Positions 52,917-62,706 are shown, counted from the stretch's first letter. The stretch is 64,000 nt of DNA from Trichocoleus desertorum ATA4-8-CV12 (GCA_019358975.1 JAHHIL010000002.1:1-64000), one strand, 5' to 3'. Notes: a model not told the origin generated them from the letters alone. Numbers and translations are program-made.

Positions 52917-53345
52917 TTACCGCAACACTAAAGTGCCTTGGACATTCACTCGATAGGCTGTACCCACATAGCCAGTTCGCTCGTACAGAACTTGATGGAT
53001 ATGTTGATCGAGCTTTACCTCGTCGGAAATGCGGGAGCGATAAAAGCCCTTCATTTGGTCTTCAATACCCATTTCGCTGAGGCGATCGTGCACTCCGGTA
53101 CTGTTGCCCTCAAAATAAGCAGTTCTGGCAGTATCGTCTTGGAGAAAGCTGACAATTACTGAGAAGGGTACGCCTCCAACCGTGACATACTCCCCCACTA
53201 CCAAGACCACCCAAAGCCCCAAAGATAGCAGGACGCCTGAGCCAGCCAAGGCGACAATTTGCTGCGGCGATCGCGACGGCCTAGAACCCGGAGGTTTAGC
53301 TTGTTTCTGTAGGGCTTGCTTCGATTGAGGTGTAAAAGCACCCAT
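52917..53345 (-). CDS. Conserved cyanobacterial membrane protein
   Basis: 142 residues. Basic N-terminal 30 residues, one hydrophobic segment (about 30-53; IVALAGSGVLLSLGLWVVLVVGEYV), then a soluble alpha/beta part with FSVIVSFLQDDTARTAYFEG, RSRISDEVKLDQHIHQVLYERTGYVGTAYRVNVQGTLVL. The single-span, periplasmic-tail layout is clear but no family name comes to mind. Function unknown. Confidence 0.7.
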   Translation of the reverse strand: MGAFTPQSKQALQKQAKPPGSRPSRSPQQIVALAGSGVLLSLGLWVVLVVGEYVTVGGVPFSVIVSFLQDDTARTAYFEGNSTGVHDRLSEMGIEDQMKGFYRSRISDEVKLDQHIHQVLYERTGYVGTAYRVNVQGTLVLR

Positions 53346-53587
53346 GATCTCAGACCTCTAGCGATCGCTCCTAATCTAGCCTAGAGGGTGAGAAATTAGG
53401 GAAAACTTGCTGGATTCTTGGCAGTTGGGCCTGTATAAGATTGCAGGTGCTTCACATCTAGATTTGGTCTGGCATGACACCCTGCCCAGGGGGATGTTAA
53501 ATCACTGCGCACTAGTTACCTTGAGATAACTGATGCAATTAGCTGCTCTCAGGAGTGGTGTGACGAGGAGATCTGAGTACAACCTTC

Positions 53588-55540
53588 ATGAATTTGTCTC
53601 TGTTTGGTTTTGTAGCCCTGGCCCGCCACTGGCGGCGATTTCAATCTGTTTCTTGGACCCGTGAAGCTTCTTGTGCCCATGAAGCTTCTTATGCTCATGA
53701 TGGTGCTCATACTCAGCAATTGAGCCGCTGGGTCAGATTCAGTCTAGGAATGCTGGGTGGTTCGTTGTTGCTCCCTGCTGTGGCAACTCAGCCTGTGGCT
53801 GCGGCAGAACGCATTTATGTGTCCTATGGCGCTATTGAACGCTCCATTGCAGTAGACACCCTAGAAGCTTATGCCAGAAGCGGCACCATCAATGATGACT
53901 TAGCTGCCTACGCGCAATATGCTGACCCCAAACAGCTACAAGATTTGCGAAAGTTTCTACTCGTGCCGATTCAGCTCTCTCCGGTGGCGGTTTCTCAATT
54001 TCTCTACACGCCCTCAGGAGAAGCTTTGTTGTCTCGCTTAGGCCAGGTCATTCAAACAGAGGCTCGGCAACCTGGGTTCTACGCCATTCGCTCGGCTTTA
54101 ATCTTGGCGGCAGCTCAACCAGAGGGCTTGACTTTACTCAATGTCCTCCGGCAATTTCCGACGGATGGCCTGCGGGTGAACTTGGGTCGTAGCTTAGAAA
54201 TTGCTAGAGCCCTAGATGAGTTTGTGGAGCAAACACAAGAAGCAAGCACAGCAATTGGCCAGCAAGCCAGGACAGAAGCCGCATTCGCTCCTGTGACCGA
54301 TTTTTCAGCATTGCCAGATCTGCGGCAATCGGGAGGGTTTAAGTGGGAAAAAACCACGATCACTTTGAGCGATCGCACCCGGAAGACCATTCAACGGTTT
54401 CCCAATCGCCCACCTATCGAAGTTCCCAGGGAGCGGATATTTCCAGTTGACGTTTACCTACCTGTGGCAAACGCGACAAAGCCTCAGCAGGCTCCACTCT
54501 ACCCAGCGCCAGTGATTGTAATTTCTCATGGCCTCGGTTCCGATCGCACAGTCTTTGATTATTTAGCCAAACATCTCGCTTCCTATGGCTTTGCCGTGGC
54601 CTTACCAGAGCACCTAGGGAGTAATGCGGGGCGGTTGCAGGCGCTGTTGAGTGGCAGATCTACAGATGTGGCTGAATCCTTTGAGTTTGTCGATCGCCCC
54701 CTGGATGTTAAGTATTTACTAGATGAACTAGAGCGGCGATCGAAATCAGATCCCTTAATGCGCGGACGGCTCAACTTACAGCAGGTTGGCGTCGTAGGGC
54801 AGTCTTTTGGTGGCTACACAGCTCTTTCTTTAGCGGGGGCAACACTGAATTTTGAGCAACTCGCGCAGAACTGTGTGCGGATCAATGAATCTTTGAATCT
54901 ATCGTTGTTGCTGCAATGTCGGGCGTTGGAATTGGCGGGGCAACAATACAAGTTACAAGACCCTCGCATTAAGGCGGCGATCGCAATTAATCCAGTTGAT
55001 AGTAGTCTCTTGGGCGAAGCAGGGTTGAGCCAAATTCAAGTGCCTCTGATGATGATTACTGCTGATGCTGACACGGTGGCACCAGCCCTACCAGAACAGA
55101 TTCGCCCTTTCACTTGGTTGACAACGCCAGAAAAATATTTGGTGTTGATGAAGGGGGGAACGCACTTCTCGGCCATTGGCGATTCTGCCACGAATAGTGA
55201 GGTGGTGCCCATTCCTCCTCAAGTGATTGGTGAAGCCCCAACGTTGGCTTATCGCTATGTGCAAGCTTTAAGCGTGGCTTTCTTTAAAACTCATGTCACC
55301 GATCAACAGCAATTCCGACCCTACTTAACTTCTGCCTATGCCGCTGAAATTAGCCGAGAACCCTTGGAGCTAAATTTGGTGCAGTCTTTTAGCGCAGCTC
55401 AGTTGACCCAAGCCCTAGATGGCGAAATGACAGAGCCCAGAGTGTCACCGGAGGCTGCTCCTCCTCCCACACCAACCTCCCCTGATGACCCACTACCCAC
55501 TCCGGTGCCCTTAGAGAACCTAGCCCCCACAACCCCTTAG
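53588..55540 (+). CDS. DUF1400 alpha/beta hydrolase, secreted
   Basis: 650 residues. Signal-like hydrophobic region near residues 47-70. The N-terminal DUF1400 domain (about 75-205) has AERIYVSYGAIERSIAVDTLEAYARSGTINDDL, a cyanobacterial module. The alpha/beta hydrolase domain (about 280-580) has VISHGLGSDRTVFDYLAKHLASYGFAVALPEH, the nucleophile elbow GVVGQSFGGYTAL and MKGGTHFSAIG for His. A Pro/Ser-rich C-terminal tail ends at 55540. The first 45 residues contain short EASCAHEASYAHD-type repeats. Likely a periplasmic or extracellular esterase/dienelactone-hydrolase-like enzyme. Confidence 0.88.
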   Translation: MNLSLFGFVALARHWRRFQSVSWTREASCAHEASYAHDGAHTQQLSRWVRFSLGMLGGSLLLPAVATQPVAAAERIYVSYGAIERSIAVDTLEAYARSGTINDDLAAYAQYADPKQLQDLRKFLLVPIQLSPVAVSQFLYTPSGEALLSRLGQVIQTEARQPGFYAIRSALILAAAQPEGLTLLNVLRQFPTDGLRVNLGRSLEIARALDEFVEQTQEASTAIGQQARTEAAFAPVTDFSALPDLRQSGGFKWEKTTITLSDRTRKTIQRFPNRPPIEVPRERIFPVDVYLPVANATKPQQAPLYPAPVIVISHGLGSDRTVFDYLAKHLASYGFAVALPEHLGSNAGRLQALLSGRSTDVAESFEFVDRPLDVKYLLDELERRSKSDPLMRGRLNLQQVGVVGQSFGGYTALSLAGATLNFEQLAQNCVRINESLNLSLLLQCRALELAGQQYKLQDPRIKAAIAINPVDSSLLGEAGLSQIQVPLMMITADADTVAPALPEQIRPFTWLTTPEKYLVLMKGGTHFSAIGDSATNSEVVPIPPQVIGEAPTLAYRYVQALSVAFFKTHVTDQQQFRPYLTSAYAAEISREPLELNLVQSFSAAQLTQALDGEMTEPRVSPEAAPPPTPTSPDDPLPTPVPLENLAPTTP

Positions 55541-55624
55541 AACTTGTAATCCTGAGCCGCTCCTGAGCCAATGTGTCAATCCTGATTGATCTACTCCCCG
55601 CTCTAAAGAACGGGGATTCGAGAC

Positions 55625-56749
55625 TCAGGCAGAGATTGCAGGCTGAGCCTGACTGACATCTCCTACTCCCCAGGTTGAGATCCCAACCTGTTTGATATTC
55701 ACAGCCGCGTTGTCATCGCGGTCATTCACCGACTGGCACGAAGGGCAACGCCATTGTCTGGTGGAGAGTGCCAAAGACCCTAGAACATGCCCACACTTTG
55801 AGCAAGCCTTGGAACTGGGGAACCAGCGCTCAATATAGCTGATGTGCTTTCCCTTTTTAGTGGCGACCCATTCGAGAATTTGTAGAAACTCGCGGAACCC
55901 TAAATCACTCACCTTTCGTCCCCAAAGGCGCTGCATCCCTTTGAGGTTCAACGTCTCGAAGTACAGCACATCAAATTGCTCAGTCAGCTTGTGTGCCAGC
56001 TTCCAGAACCAGTCCCGTCTACGATTGGCGATGTCCTCATGCCTGCGGGCCAAGGTGAGCCGAGCTTTTTCACGGCCATGAGAGCCTTTGCATTTACGGG
56101 AGTGATGGCGGTTGGCTTTTTGAATGGCAGCTAGCGACTGCTTGAAGAACTGCGGTGATTCAATACTGAAGCCTTCAGAGCAGGTGAGGAAGGTTTTGAG
56201 GCCGAAGTCAAATCCAGCGATTCTACTCGTCTCGAACTTGTTTTCTGGCTTAGATTCAGTCTCGACCACAACCACCATGAACAACTCCCCTAACGGAGTG
56301 CGCTTGACGGTCAGGGTCTTGACTTTGCCCTCAATCTCTCTAGAGTGCCAATACTGATAGATCCGCTCTCCAATCTTTACCCGATTGCCGCCGAGAAATT
56401 TGTACCCTGCCTGTTTCAGGGTGAATGATTTGTATCGCCTAACTTTCTTGAACCCTGGTGGTCTGACTCCTTTCTGGTGATGACTAAAGAACAGTTTGTA
56501 CGCCTTCTCAATGCGTTGGCAGATATCCTGCACCGCTTGAGAGCCGACCGACTGCCAGAACACTTTACGCTTTCGCAGCTTGGCAATCTGAGACTGAAGT
56601 TTGGCACAACTCAAATGCTTACCCCACATGCGGTAGTACCGCTTATGGAGAGCAATGCAGTGGTTGTAGATCACTCCAGCAGCATTAATCATCCGCTTGA
56701 GATGACGGTTGCGCTTGTGCGGGTAGAGCTTAAACTTCAGAGTCTTCAT
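55625..56749 (-). CDS. tnpB: TnpB RNA-guided nuclease
   Basis: 374 residues from the ATG at 56749 (MKTLKFKLYPHKRNRHLK); a longer frame to 56779 would run into the palindrome. Catalytic residues intact: Asp in AGFDFGLKTFLTCSEG, Glu in VLYFETLNLKGMQRLWGRK, Asp in VNDRDDNAAVNI. Zinc ribbon complete (CSKCGHVL...CPSCQSV). Its sequence differs clearly from the tnpB genes of elements A and B. Family knowledge: omega-RNA-guided DNA endonuclease with a 5' target-adjacent motif equal to the insertion motif. Confidence 0.94.
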   Translation of the reverse strand: MKTLKFKLYPHKRNRHLKRMINAAGVIYNHCIALHKRYYRMWGKHLSCAKLQSQIAKLRKRKVFWQSVGSQAVQDICQRIEKAYKLFFSHHQKGVRPPGFKKVRRYKSFTLKQAGYKFLGGNRVKIGERIYQYWHSREIEGKVKTLTVKRTPLGELFMVVVVETESKPENKFETSRIAGFDFGLKTFLTCSEGFSIESPQFFKQSLAAIQKANRHHSRKCKGSHGREKARLTLARRHEDIANRRRDWFWKLAHKLTEQFDVLYFETLNLKGMQRLWGRKVSDLGFREFLQILEWVATKKGKHISYIERWFPSSKACSKCGHVLGSLALSTRQWRCPSCQSVNDRDDNAAVNIKQVGISTWGVGDVSQAQPAISA

Positions 56750-56761
56750 GAGTTTATGATA

Positions 56762-56777
56762 GCCTATTTGTATAGGC
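56762..56777. promoter_or_regulatory. Perfect palindrome between divergent tnpB and RHH genes
   Basis: GCCTAT-TTGT-ATAGGC is a 6-bp perfect inverted repeat. It lies 13 bp outside the tnpB ATG (56749) and 16 bp before the RHH ATG (56794). The RHH protein encoded next to it is the obvious candidate to bind it and repress both promoters. Confidence 0.65.
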
Positions 56778-56793
56778 ATTGCATAGACACCAA

Positions 56794-56943
56794 ATGAAAA
56801 AGACGCTCAATGTTAGGGTTGAAGAGTCAAGGCTTCAGAAACTACGGCAGGTGGCAAAAGTGAGGAGGAAAACCATGACTCAGTTGGTTGAGGACTGGAT
56901 TGATCGGCTACCCAATCCCCAGAAGGAGGACACTGCCGAATAA
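56794..56943 (+). CDS. Small ribbon-helix-helix protein, divergent from tnpB
   Basis: 49 residues: KKTLNVRVEESRLQKLRQVAK, then RRKTMTQLVEDWIDRLPNPQ. A single beta strand with alternating residues (T-N-R-E pattern) followed by two helices with a polar turn and TMTQLV helix start is the RHH layout. It is a different sequence from the RHH protein of element B but has the same size, position and orientation relative to tnpB. It sits inside the element between left end and tnpB. Confidence 0.78.
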   Translation: MKKTLNVRVEESRLQKLRQVAKVRRKTMTQLVEDWIDRLPNPQKEDTAE

Positions 56944-57131
56944 ATTCGGCTATTCGCTTATATCCCCCGGTTGAAACACGGGGGCTTTACGCATCAAACT
57001 CGTAAACCATCTAGGGCCAATCATGGATGGATGCTGGATTGATTAAGGGCGATCGCGCTGTTCAAGACTTGACCAAAGCGCCTACAGTTCTAAAGGAACC
57101 AATTTTTTAGCTGTCTTGAGATAATTTATCC

Positions 57132-57917
57132 GTGCCACTGCCTGAGCCTAATCATCAACGAATTATGGGGGAATTAATTGCACTGCAAGCCCAGGATCGT
57201 CAGTGTAATTTATCCCAATTTAGAAGCATCACAAGTGCCGAGCAGTATCAAAAGCTTTATCAGTTATTGCAGCAATATGTAGCACCAAGGAGCGCAGTTT
57301 TAGATTGGGGTTGTGGCAATGGTCATTTCTCCTATTTCTTAGCCCGCTCCGATTACCAAGCTTATGGTTATGCCTTTGAAGACTTTTACTTACGAGAGCA
57401 ATTAAATCAGTTTGGTTACAAATTTAAGCGAGGCACTCCCACGGATGCGATCGCCATCCCCTACGAAGATCAACAGTTTGATGCGGTTGTTTCGGTTGGG
57501 GTTCTAGAGCATGTGCGAGAAACCGGGGGGGATGAGATCGCTAGCCTAAAAGAAATTTTTCGCCTACTCAAACCGGGGGGCTATTTCATTTGCTATCACT
57601 TGCCGAATCAATCTAGTTGGATCGATCCGATCGCCGCGCTAGTTCCTAATAAACACCACCATCTTTATCGGTACACTCGCGCCTCAATTCAAACTCTATG
57701 CCAGACGGCAGGATTGGCACTGCTAGACGTGCAGCGTTACGGCGTTTTGCCACGTAATTTCTGGGGTAACTTGCCTACAAGTATTCGCACTTCGACGGCG
57801 ATCGCTCGTAGCTGGAATTTAGCTGACACAACTTTGAGCACCATTTTCTCCCCGTTCTGTCAGAATTATTGGTTTGTGGCGCAAAAACCAAGCAACAGCC
57901 ACCTTCCCACCGCGTAG
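57132..57917 (+). CDS. Class I SAM-dependent methyltransferase
   Basis: 261 residues with a GTG start. The SAM-binding motif I is VLDWGCGNGHFSYFLA near residue 57, and the post-I acid follows. The LPYEDQQFDAVVSVGVLEHV region is written IPYEDQQFDAVVSVGVLEHVRE near residue 112. LLKPGGYFICYHLPN near 150 completes the Methyltransf_11/25 fold. Substrate unknown; neighbours give no clue. It lies downstream of element C by about 140 bp and upstream of truB by 19 bp, so may share its transcript. Confidence 0.88.
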   Translation: MPLPEPNHQRIMGELIALQAQDRQCNLSQFRSITSAEQYQKLYQLLQQYVAPRSAVLDWGCGNGHFSYFLARSDYQAYGYAFEDFYLREQLNQFGYKFKRGTPTDAIAIPYEDQQFDAVVSVGVLEHVRETGGDEIASLKEIFRLLKPGGYFICYHLPNQSSWIDPIAALVPNKHHHLYRYTRASIQTLCQTAGLALLDVQRYGVLPRNFWGNLPTSIRTSTAIARSWNLADTTLSTIFSPFCQNYWFVAQKPSNSHLPTA

Positions 57918-57936
57918 AGAGATTTAAACTGAGACT

Positions 57937-58863
57937 GTGCAAGGGTTTTTGAACTTAAACAAACCAGCGGGCATGACATCCCATGATTGCGTGGCTAAGC
58001 TGCGCCGCCTGCTGAAGACAAAGCGAGTGGGACATGGCGGCACCCTCGACCCCGCAGCTACCGGAGTGCTGCCTGTGGCGATCGGACGAGTTACCCGCTT
58101 ACTGCAGTTTCTGCGATCGGATAAGGCGTATCGTGCCACTGTGCGATTGGGAGTTAGAACTGCAACCGATGATTTGGAGGGAGAAACGCTATCGACTCAA
58201 GCCGCACCAGACTTAACTTTGGAGATGGTAAAAGCAGCTCTACCGCAGTTTCAGGGGCCGTTGCAGCAAATTCCGCCTGCTTACAGTGCCATCCAGGTAG
58301 AAGGGCGGCGGCTATATAGCTTGGCTCGTGCGGGTGAAGCCATCGAGGTACAACCCCGTGCTGTTGAGGTGTATGGAATCGAAGTGCTGGATTGGCGATC
58401 GGGCGACTTTCCCGAACTCGATTTGGCGATCGCTTGTGGCCCTGGCACCTATATCCGGGCGATCGCGCGAGACTTAGGCGAGGTGTTAGGGGTGGGGGGC
58501 ACGTTAGCCGCTTTGACTCGCACCGAAAGTTGTGGCCTCACGTTAGCGGATAGCCTCACCTTTGCCGATTTAGAAGCGCAGTTACAGGCGGGTAAGTTTG
58601 AAGCGATCGCTCCTCTGAGTGTTCTAGACCACCTACCGATGATTAGTCTCTCCCCGGAATTAGCGCAGCGTTGGTGCTGGGGACAACGAGTGTTTCAGTC
58701 GCTGGATCAGCCTTTATTTCAAGCGGTCACGTCCCCAGATGCTGCAAGCTTGGCGGTGCGGATTCACCATGAAGATGGACGACTTTTAGGTGTGTCTCAG
58801 CAAATTCAAGAACCAGAAGGCACATTACTAGCGCCTCAGATGGTGCTTGAACCGAATTTATAA
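57937..58863 (+). CDS. truB: tRNA pseudouridine synthase B
   Basis: 308 residues with a GTG start. It modifies U55 of the tRNA T-loop. N-terminal [51 protein letters not shown], with the catalytic Asp in [12 protein letters not shown] (about 42). [23 protein letters not shown] and [16 protein letters not shown] are family segments. The C-terminal extension (PUA-like) is shorter than in E. coli but usual for cyanobacteria. Its 3' end overlaps the convergent gene by 28 bp. Confidence 0.96.
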   Translation: MQGFLNLNKPAGMTSHDCVAKLRRLLKTKRVGHGGTLDPAATGVLPVAIGRVTRLLQFLRSDKAYRATVRLGVRTATDDLEGETLSTQAAPDLTLEMVKAALPQFQGPLQQIPPAYSAIQVEGRRLYSLARAGEAIEVQPRAVEVYGIEVLDWRSGDFPELDLAIACGPGTYIRAIARDLGEVLGVGGTLAALTRTESCGLTLADSLTFADLEAQLQAGKFEAIAPLSVLDHLPMISLSPELAQRWCWGQRVFQSLDQPLFQAVTSPDAASLAVRIHHEDGRLLGVSQQIQEPEGTLLAPQMVLEPNL

Positions 58864-59189
58864 AGCTCATCTTCTGGCTCATCGGGCAACTCGGTTTGCC
58901 AGGTGGAAACCGGACGCAGCACCGCCGGAAGTTCACCTTGGTCTAGGGGAAACTCCAAAATAGTTTCTTGTAAGCCTAAATAGCCAGATTCACTAAATGA
59001 GATGAGCATCCGTTGGAGGGCAGGCCAGATTTCCGCTTCGTATTCCCAGTCGCGATCGCGGTTGGCTCTCCCGGCGATCGAGCGTAAGGCCCAGAAGTAA
59101 CTATTCCGCACCATCGACCCACCTTTTTTGTAAGGAGGGACATCCTCATGGTGTAGGAACAGAATGTCATCAACGATTTTGGCTCTCAT
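58836..59189 (-). CDS. Conserved cyanobacterial hypothetical protein
   Basis: 117 residues, soluble. N-terminus [24 protein letters not shown], then [60 protein letters not shown]. No named domain. Acidic C-terminus [14 protein letters not shown]. Convergent with truB, sharing 28 bp of coding DNA at the 3' ends. Confidence 0.7.
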   Translation of the reverse strand: MRAKIVDDILFLHHEDVPPYKKGGSMVRNSYFWALRSIAGRANRDRDWEYEAEIWPALQRMLISFSESGYLGLQETILEFPLDQGELPAVLRPVSTWQTELPDEPEDELYKFGSSTI

Positions 59190-59302
59190 AGTTGTTTCTG
59201 GGGCTGATTCTGGGGGCTGATTCTGCGTTAAGGCGATCCGGAGGGCGAAAAAGCTTCTATCCTCAATTTTAGGAATCGCTGACCCGCCTTTGGAGAATAC
59301 TC

Positions 59303-61243
59303 ATGCCCTCATCCCAAGTTGCCGCTTACGGTACCTGGAAGTCCCCCATCACTTCAGATTTGATTGTTACAGGTACGATTGGCCTCAGTCAGGCAACCTT
59401 GGACGGAGAGGACATCTACTGGCTGGAGCTACGACCCACCGAGGCAGGCCGAACCGTACTGGTGCGTCGGACTCCCGATGGGCAAACTTCAGATGTGACC
59501 CCTGCGCCGTTCAATGTGCGAACCCGAGTGCATGAATATGGCGGTGGAGCTTATACCGTCTACAAAGGCACCATTTACTTCACTCACTTTGCCGATCAAC
59601 GCCTTTACCGCCAAACGCTAGGCTCAGAACCTCAAGCCCTGACACCAGAAGGCAACTGGCGCTATGCCGACGGTGTGGTAGATGAATCACGACAGCGCTT
59701 TATCTGTGTGAGAGAAGACCACACGGCTGGTGAGCAGGAACCCATTAACACAATTGTTAGCCTAAGTTTAGAGGCAGACCAAGAAGCGCAGATTTTGGTA
59801 GCGGGCAGTGATTTCTACTCCTCCCCACGTCTCAGCCCGGATGGCTCACACTTGGCTTGGTTGACCTGGAACCACCCCAACATGCCTTGGGATGGCACAG
59901 AACTCTGGGTCGCTGCTTTTAACTCCGATGGTTCTCTAGGACAGCCCGAAAAAGTGGCAGGCGGCATTGCAGAATCGCTCTTTCAGCCCGAATGGTCTCC
60001 AAGCGGCATTTTGCACTTTATCTGCGATCGCACAGGTTGGTGGAATCTGTACCGCTGGCAGCAGGATCAAGTAGAAGCGTTATGCGATCGCGCTGCTGAG
60101 TTTGGCGAACCGCAGTGGGTGTTTGGTCAGTCTACCTATGGATTTGATACGAGTGGCAGCAGCGAGCAAATTATCTGCACTTATGTTGAGCAGGGAACGA
60201 CCCATCTCGCTCGGTTAGACCCAACTACCAAACAACTAGAACCGATCGCTATTCCCTATACGGTGGTGCGGGGGCTACAAGTGGCCGCAGGGCAAGCTGT
60301 TTTCTTGACAGGCTCCCCCACAGAATCACTGGCGATCGCCCGGCTCGATCTAGCTACAGGCGAAACTTCTGTTTTACAACGCGCCAGCCACCTGACGGTT
60401 AATCCAAGTTATTTGTCAGAACCACAAGCGATCGAGTTTCCCACCGAGAATGGTTTGACTGCATACGCTTTCTTCTATCCGCCTAAAAACCAAGACTACA
60501 CCGCACCCGATGGGGAAAAGCCGCCTTTACTGGTCAAGAGTCATGGTGGCCCTACTGCTAGCACTTCCACGCTTTTAAGCTTGAGCATTCAGTATTGGAC
60601 GAGCCGGGGCATTGCTGTTTTAGATGTCGATTACGGTGGTAGCACTGGATATGGTCGCGCCTATCGGGAACGGCTAAAAGGTCAGTGGGGCATTGTGGAT
60701 GTGGATGATTGTGTGAATGGAGCCCGCTATTTAGCCGAGCAAGGACTGGTGGATGGCGATCGCCTAGTGATTGATGGGGGCAGCGCGGGTGGCTATACGA
60801 CGCTTTGTGCTTTGGTGTTTCGGGATGTGTTTAAGGCAGGTGCAAGCTACTACGGCGTCAGCGATTTAGAGGCGCTCGCCAGAGACACTCACAAATTTGA
60901 ATCGCGCTACCTGGATGGCTTAATTGGCCCTTATCCCGAACGGCAAGACCTTTATCAAGCGCGATCGCCCGTCCATTTTTGCGATCAGCTTGCCTGCCCA
61001 GTGATTTTCTTCCAGGGCTTAGAAGACAAAATTGTGCCGCCTAGCCAAGCCGAAGCAATGGTAGAAGTGCTGCAATCGAAGGGCTTACCCGTAGCCTACA
61101 TTGCGTTTGAGGGCGAGCAACATGGTTTCCGCAAAGCCGAAAATATTAAGCGATCGCTGGACGGCGAACTCTATTTCTACTCGCGTGTATTTGGTTTTGA
61201 GCTAGCCGATGCGGTCGAACCCGTTGCGATCGCCAATCTATAG
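59303..61243 (+). CDS. S9 family prolyl-oligopeptidase-like peptidase
   Basis: 646 residues. The first two-thirds form a beta-propeller-like domain with repeated short blades. The C-terminal alpha/beta hydrolase has [13 protein letters not shown] (nucleophile Ser about 500), [12 protein letters not shown] (Asp about 578) and [12 protein letters not shown] (His about 611), the S9 catalytic triad in the usual order. [12 protein letters not shown] (oxyanion side) precedes it. No signal peptide, so probably cytoplasmic. Acts on short peptides; exact preference unknown. Confidence 0.92.
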   Translation: MPSSQVAAYGTWKSPITSDLIVTGTIGLSQATLDGEDIYWLELRPTEAGRTVLVRRTPDGQTSDVTPAPFNVRTRVHEYGGGAYTVYKGTIYFTHFADQRLYRQTLGSEPQALTPEGNWRYADGVVDESRQRFICVREDHTAGEQEPINTIVSLSLEADQEAQILVAGSDFYSSPRLSPDGSHLAWLTWNHPNMPWDGTELWVAAFNSDGSLGQPEKVAGGIAESLFQPEWSPSGILHFICDRTGWWNLYRWQQDQVEALCDRAAEFGEPQWVFGQSTYGFDTSGSSEQIICTYVEQGTTHLARLDPTTKQLEPIAIPYTVVRGLQVAAGQAVFLTGSPTESLAIARLDLATGETSVLQRASHLTVNPSYLSEPQAIEFPTENGLTAYAFFYPPKNQDYTAPDGEKPPLLVKSHGGPTASTSTLLSLSIQYWTSRGIAVLDVDYGGSTGYGRAYRERLKGQWGIVDVDDCVNGARYLAEQGLVDGDRLVIDGGSAGGYTTLCALVFRDVFKAGASYYGVSDLEALARDTHKFESRYLDGLIGPYPERQDLYQARSPVHFCDQLACPVIFFQGLEDKIVPPSQAEAMVEVLQSKGLPVAYIAFEGEQHGFRKAENIKRSLDGELYFYSRVFGFELADAVEPVAIANL

Positions 61244-61312
61244 CAGGGAAGCTGAGGACAGGCTATATCGGTGTTAGTGTAAAGAGCGGTTACATTTTCG
61301 CCTCGCTTATTC

Positions 61313-62164
61313 ATGTCTGCTGCCATCTCCCTGCAAAACGTCTATAAAACCTATAGCGATCGCCCGGTCGTTCAGGATCTTTCACTGACAATTCCATCAG
61401 GGGAGATGTTTGGCTTGCTCGGCCCCAACGGGGCAGGGAAATCTACCACGATCCGCATGTTGACGACGCTGACCAAGCCTAGTCAAGGTCAGATTCAGGT
61501 TACTAATTTTGATGTGGTGCGTCAGCCTGCTCAGGTGAAGCAACGGATTGGGGTGGTGTTGCAGCAAACCAGCGTGGATGGCGACCTTACCGTTTGGGAG
61601 AACATGGAATTTCATGGCCGCTTGCACCATATCCCTAACCGAGTGCGGCAGGAGCGGATCGATCGCTGGTTAGATTATGTAGAACTGAGCGATCGCCGGA
61701 AGGATTTGGTCAAAACCTTATCAGGAGGGATGAAGCGGCGTTTACAGATTGCCCGCGCCCTGCTGCATGAGCCAGAAATTCTGTTTCTGGATGAGCCGAC
61801 TGTCGGTCTAGATCCCCAAACTCGCCGCCGCCTCTGGGAAATCATCCGCGATTTGAACAAGCAGGGCATGACCATGTTGCTAACCACGCACTACATGGAT
61901 GAAGTGGAGTATCTGTGCGATCGCATTGGCGTGATGGATGCGGGCAAGCTGATTGAGTTGGGCACGCTCTCCGAACTAAAACAGAAATATGGCAAAGGCT
62001 TGGTGATGACGCAGAAAGGCGACAAATGGGATTATCAGTTTTTCCCTGACTTGGAGCAAGCCAATGCCTATCTGGATCAGCAACCAAACAAGACTGGTAT
62101 GATGGTGCGACCTTCCAACTTAGAAGACATTTTTGTTGAACTGACAGGACGTAATCTGGATTGA
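61313..62164 (+). CDS. ABC transporter ATP-binding protein (DrrA-like)
   Basis: 283 residues. Walker A GPNGAGKSTTIRMLTTL, Q-loop VLQQTSVDGDLTVWENM, signature LSGGMKRRLQIAR, Walker B ILFLDEPTVGLDPQTRR, H-loop LLTTHYMDEVEYLCDRIGVMDAGKLIELG. This is the DrrA/CcmA-like group that works with an ABC-2 permease. No permease is adjacent; the next gene is scpB, whose TTG start overlaps the stop by four bases. The partner permease must be elsewhere. Confidence 0.92.
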   Translation: MSAAISLQNVYKTYSDRPVVQDLSLTIPSGEMFGLLGPNGAGKSTTIRMLTTLTKPSQGQIQVTNFDVVRQPAQVKQRIGVVLQQTSVDGDLTVWENMEFHGRLHHIPNRVRQERIDRWLDYVELSDRRKDLVKTLSGGMKRRLQIARALLHEPEILFLDEPTVGLDPQTRRRLWEIIRDLNKQGMTMLLTTHYMDEVEYLCDRIGVMDAGKLIELGTLSELKQKYGKGLVMTQKGDKWDYQFFPDLEQANAYLDQQPNKTGMMVRPSNLEDIFVELTGRNLD

Positions 62165-62706
62165 GCGATCAACCAACGCTTTGGGAAGAACCGCCAAAAC
62201 AGACGGGACTCGCCAGCACCATCGAAGCGATTCTTTACTTAAAAGCCCAACCGCTGGCGCTCAGTGAGATTGCCAAATATGCAGGCTGCGATCGCGCCAC
62301 GGCAGAAGAAGGCTTGATCGAGCTTATGAACGACTATGCCCACCGCGACAGTGCCTTAGAAGTAGTAGAAACCCCAGAGGGCTACAGCTTGCAACTGCGA
62401 CCTGCCTTTCATAAGTTAGTCCAAACCTTGATTCCGGTGGATTTGGGGGTGGGGGCTTTACGAACTTTAGCGGCGATCGCCTTGCGCGGCCCGATCGCCC
62501 AAGCAGATTTGGTCAACTTGCGGGGGTCCGGTGCCTATCAGCATGTTCCGGAACTAGTCGAGCAAGGTTTTGTGCGGAAACGGCGACAATCGGATGGTCG
62601 ATCCTATTGGTTACAAGTGACTGAAAAGTTCCACCAGTACTTCCAGGTAGACAAACTGCCGATCGCTCTAGAGCCGCAAAACTCAGAGTCTGCTGACGAG
62701 CCGTAA
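62161..62706 (+). CDS. scpB: Segregation and condensation protein B
   Basis: 181 residues with a TTG start (TTGA overlap with the ABC stop). Two winged-helix domains: STIEAILYLKAQPLALSEIAKYAGC and GALRTLAAIALRGPIAQADLVNLRGSGAYQHVPELVEQGFVRKRRQSDGRSYWLQVTEKFHQYF. ScpB dimers bind the kleisin ScpA and regulate SMC. Length fits the family. Translation is probably coupled to the ABC ATPase. scpA is 11 kb upstream in the same orientation. Confidence 0.9.
   Translation: MSDQPTLWEEPPKQTGLASTIEAILYLKAQPLALSEIAKYAGCDRATAEEGLIELMNDYAHRDSALEVVETPEGYSLQLRPAFHKLVQTLIPVDLGVGALRTLAAIALRGPIAQADLVNLRGSGAYQHVPELVEQGFVRKRRQSDGRSYWLQVTEKFHQYFQVDKLPIALEPQNSESADEP

Larger units (their letters stand above)
55586..56992 (-). 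mobile_element. IS200/IS605-type element C (tnpB plus RHH gene)
   Basis: On the element strand the left boundary is TTGAT (plus-strand ATCAA at 56993-56997) followed by a hairpin of CCCCC/GGGGG (56964-56984). The right end has a CCCCG/CGGGG stem (55596-55615) and terminates in TCAA (plus-strand TTGA at 55586-55589). Insertion 3' of TTGAT and a TCAA end match the known IS605-family cleavage patterns (ISDra2 and IS608). Total 1407 bp, containing tnpB and a small RHH gene but no tnpA. Confidence 0.8.
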
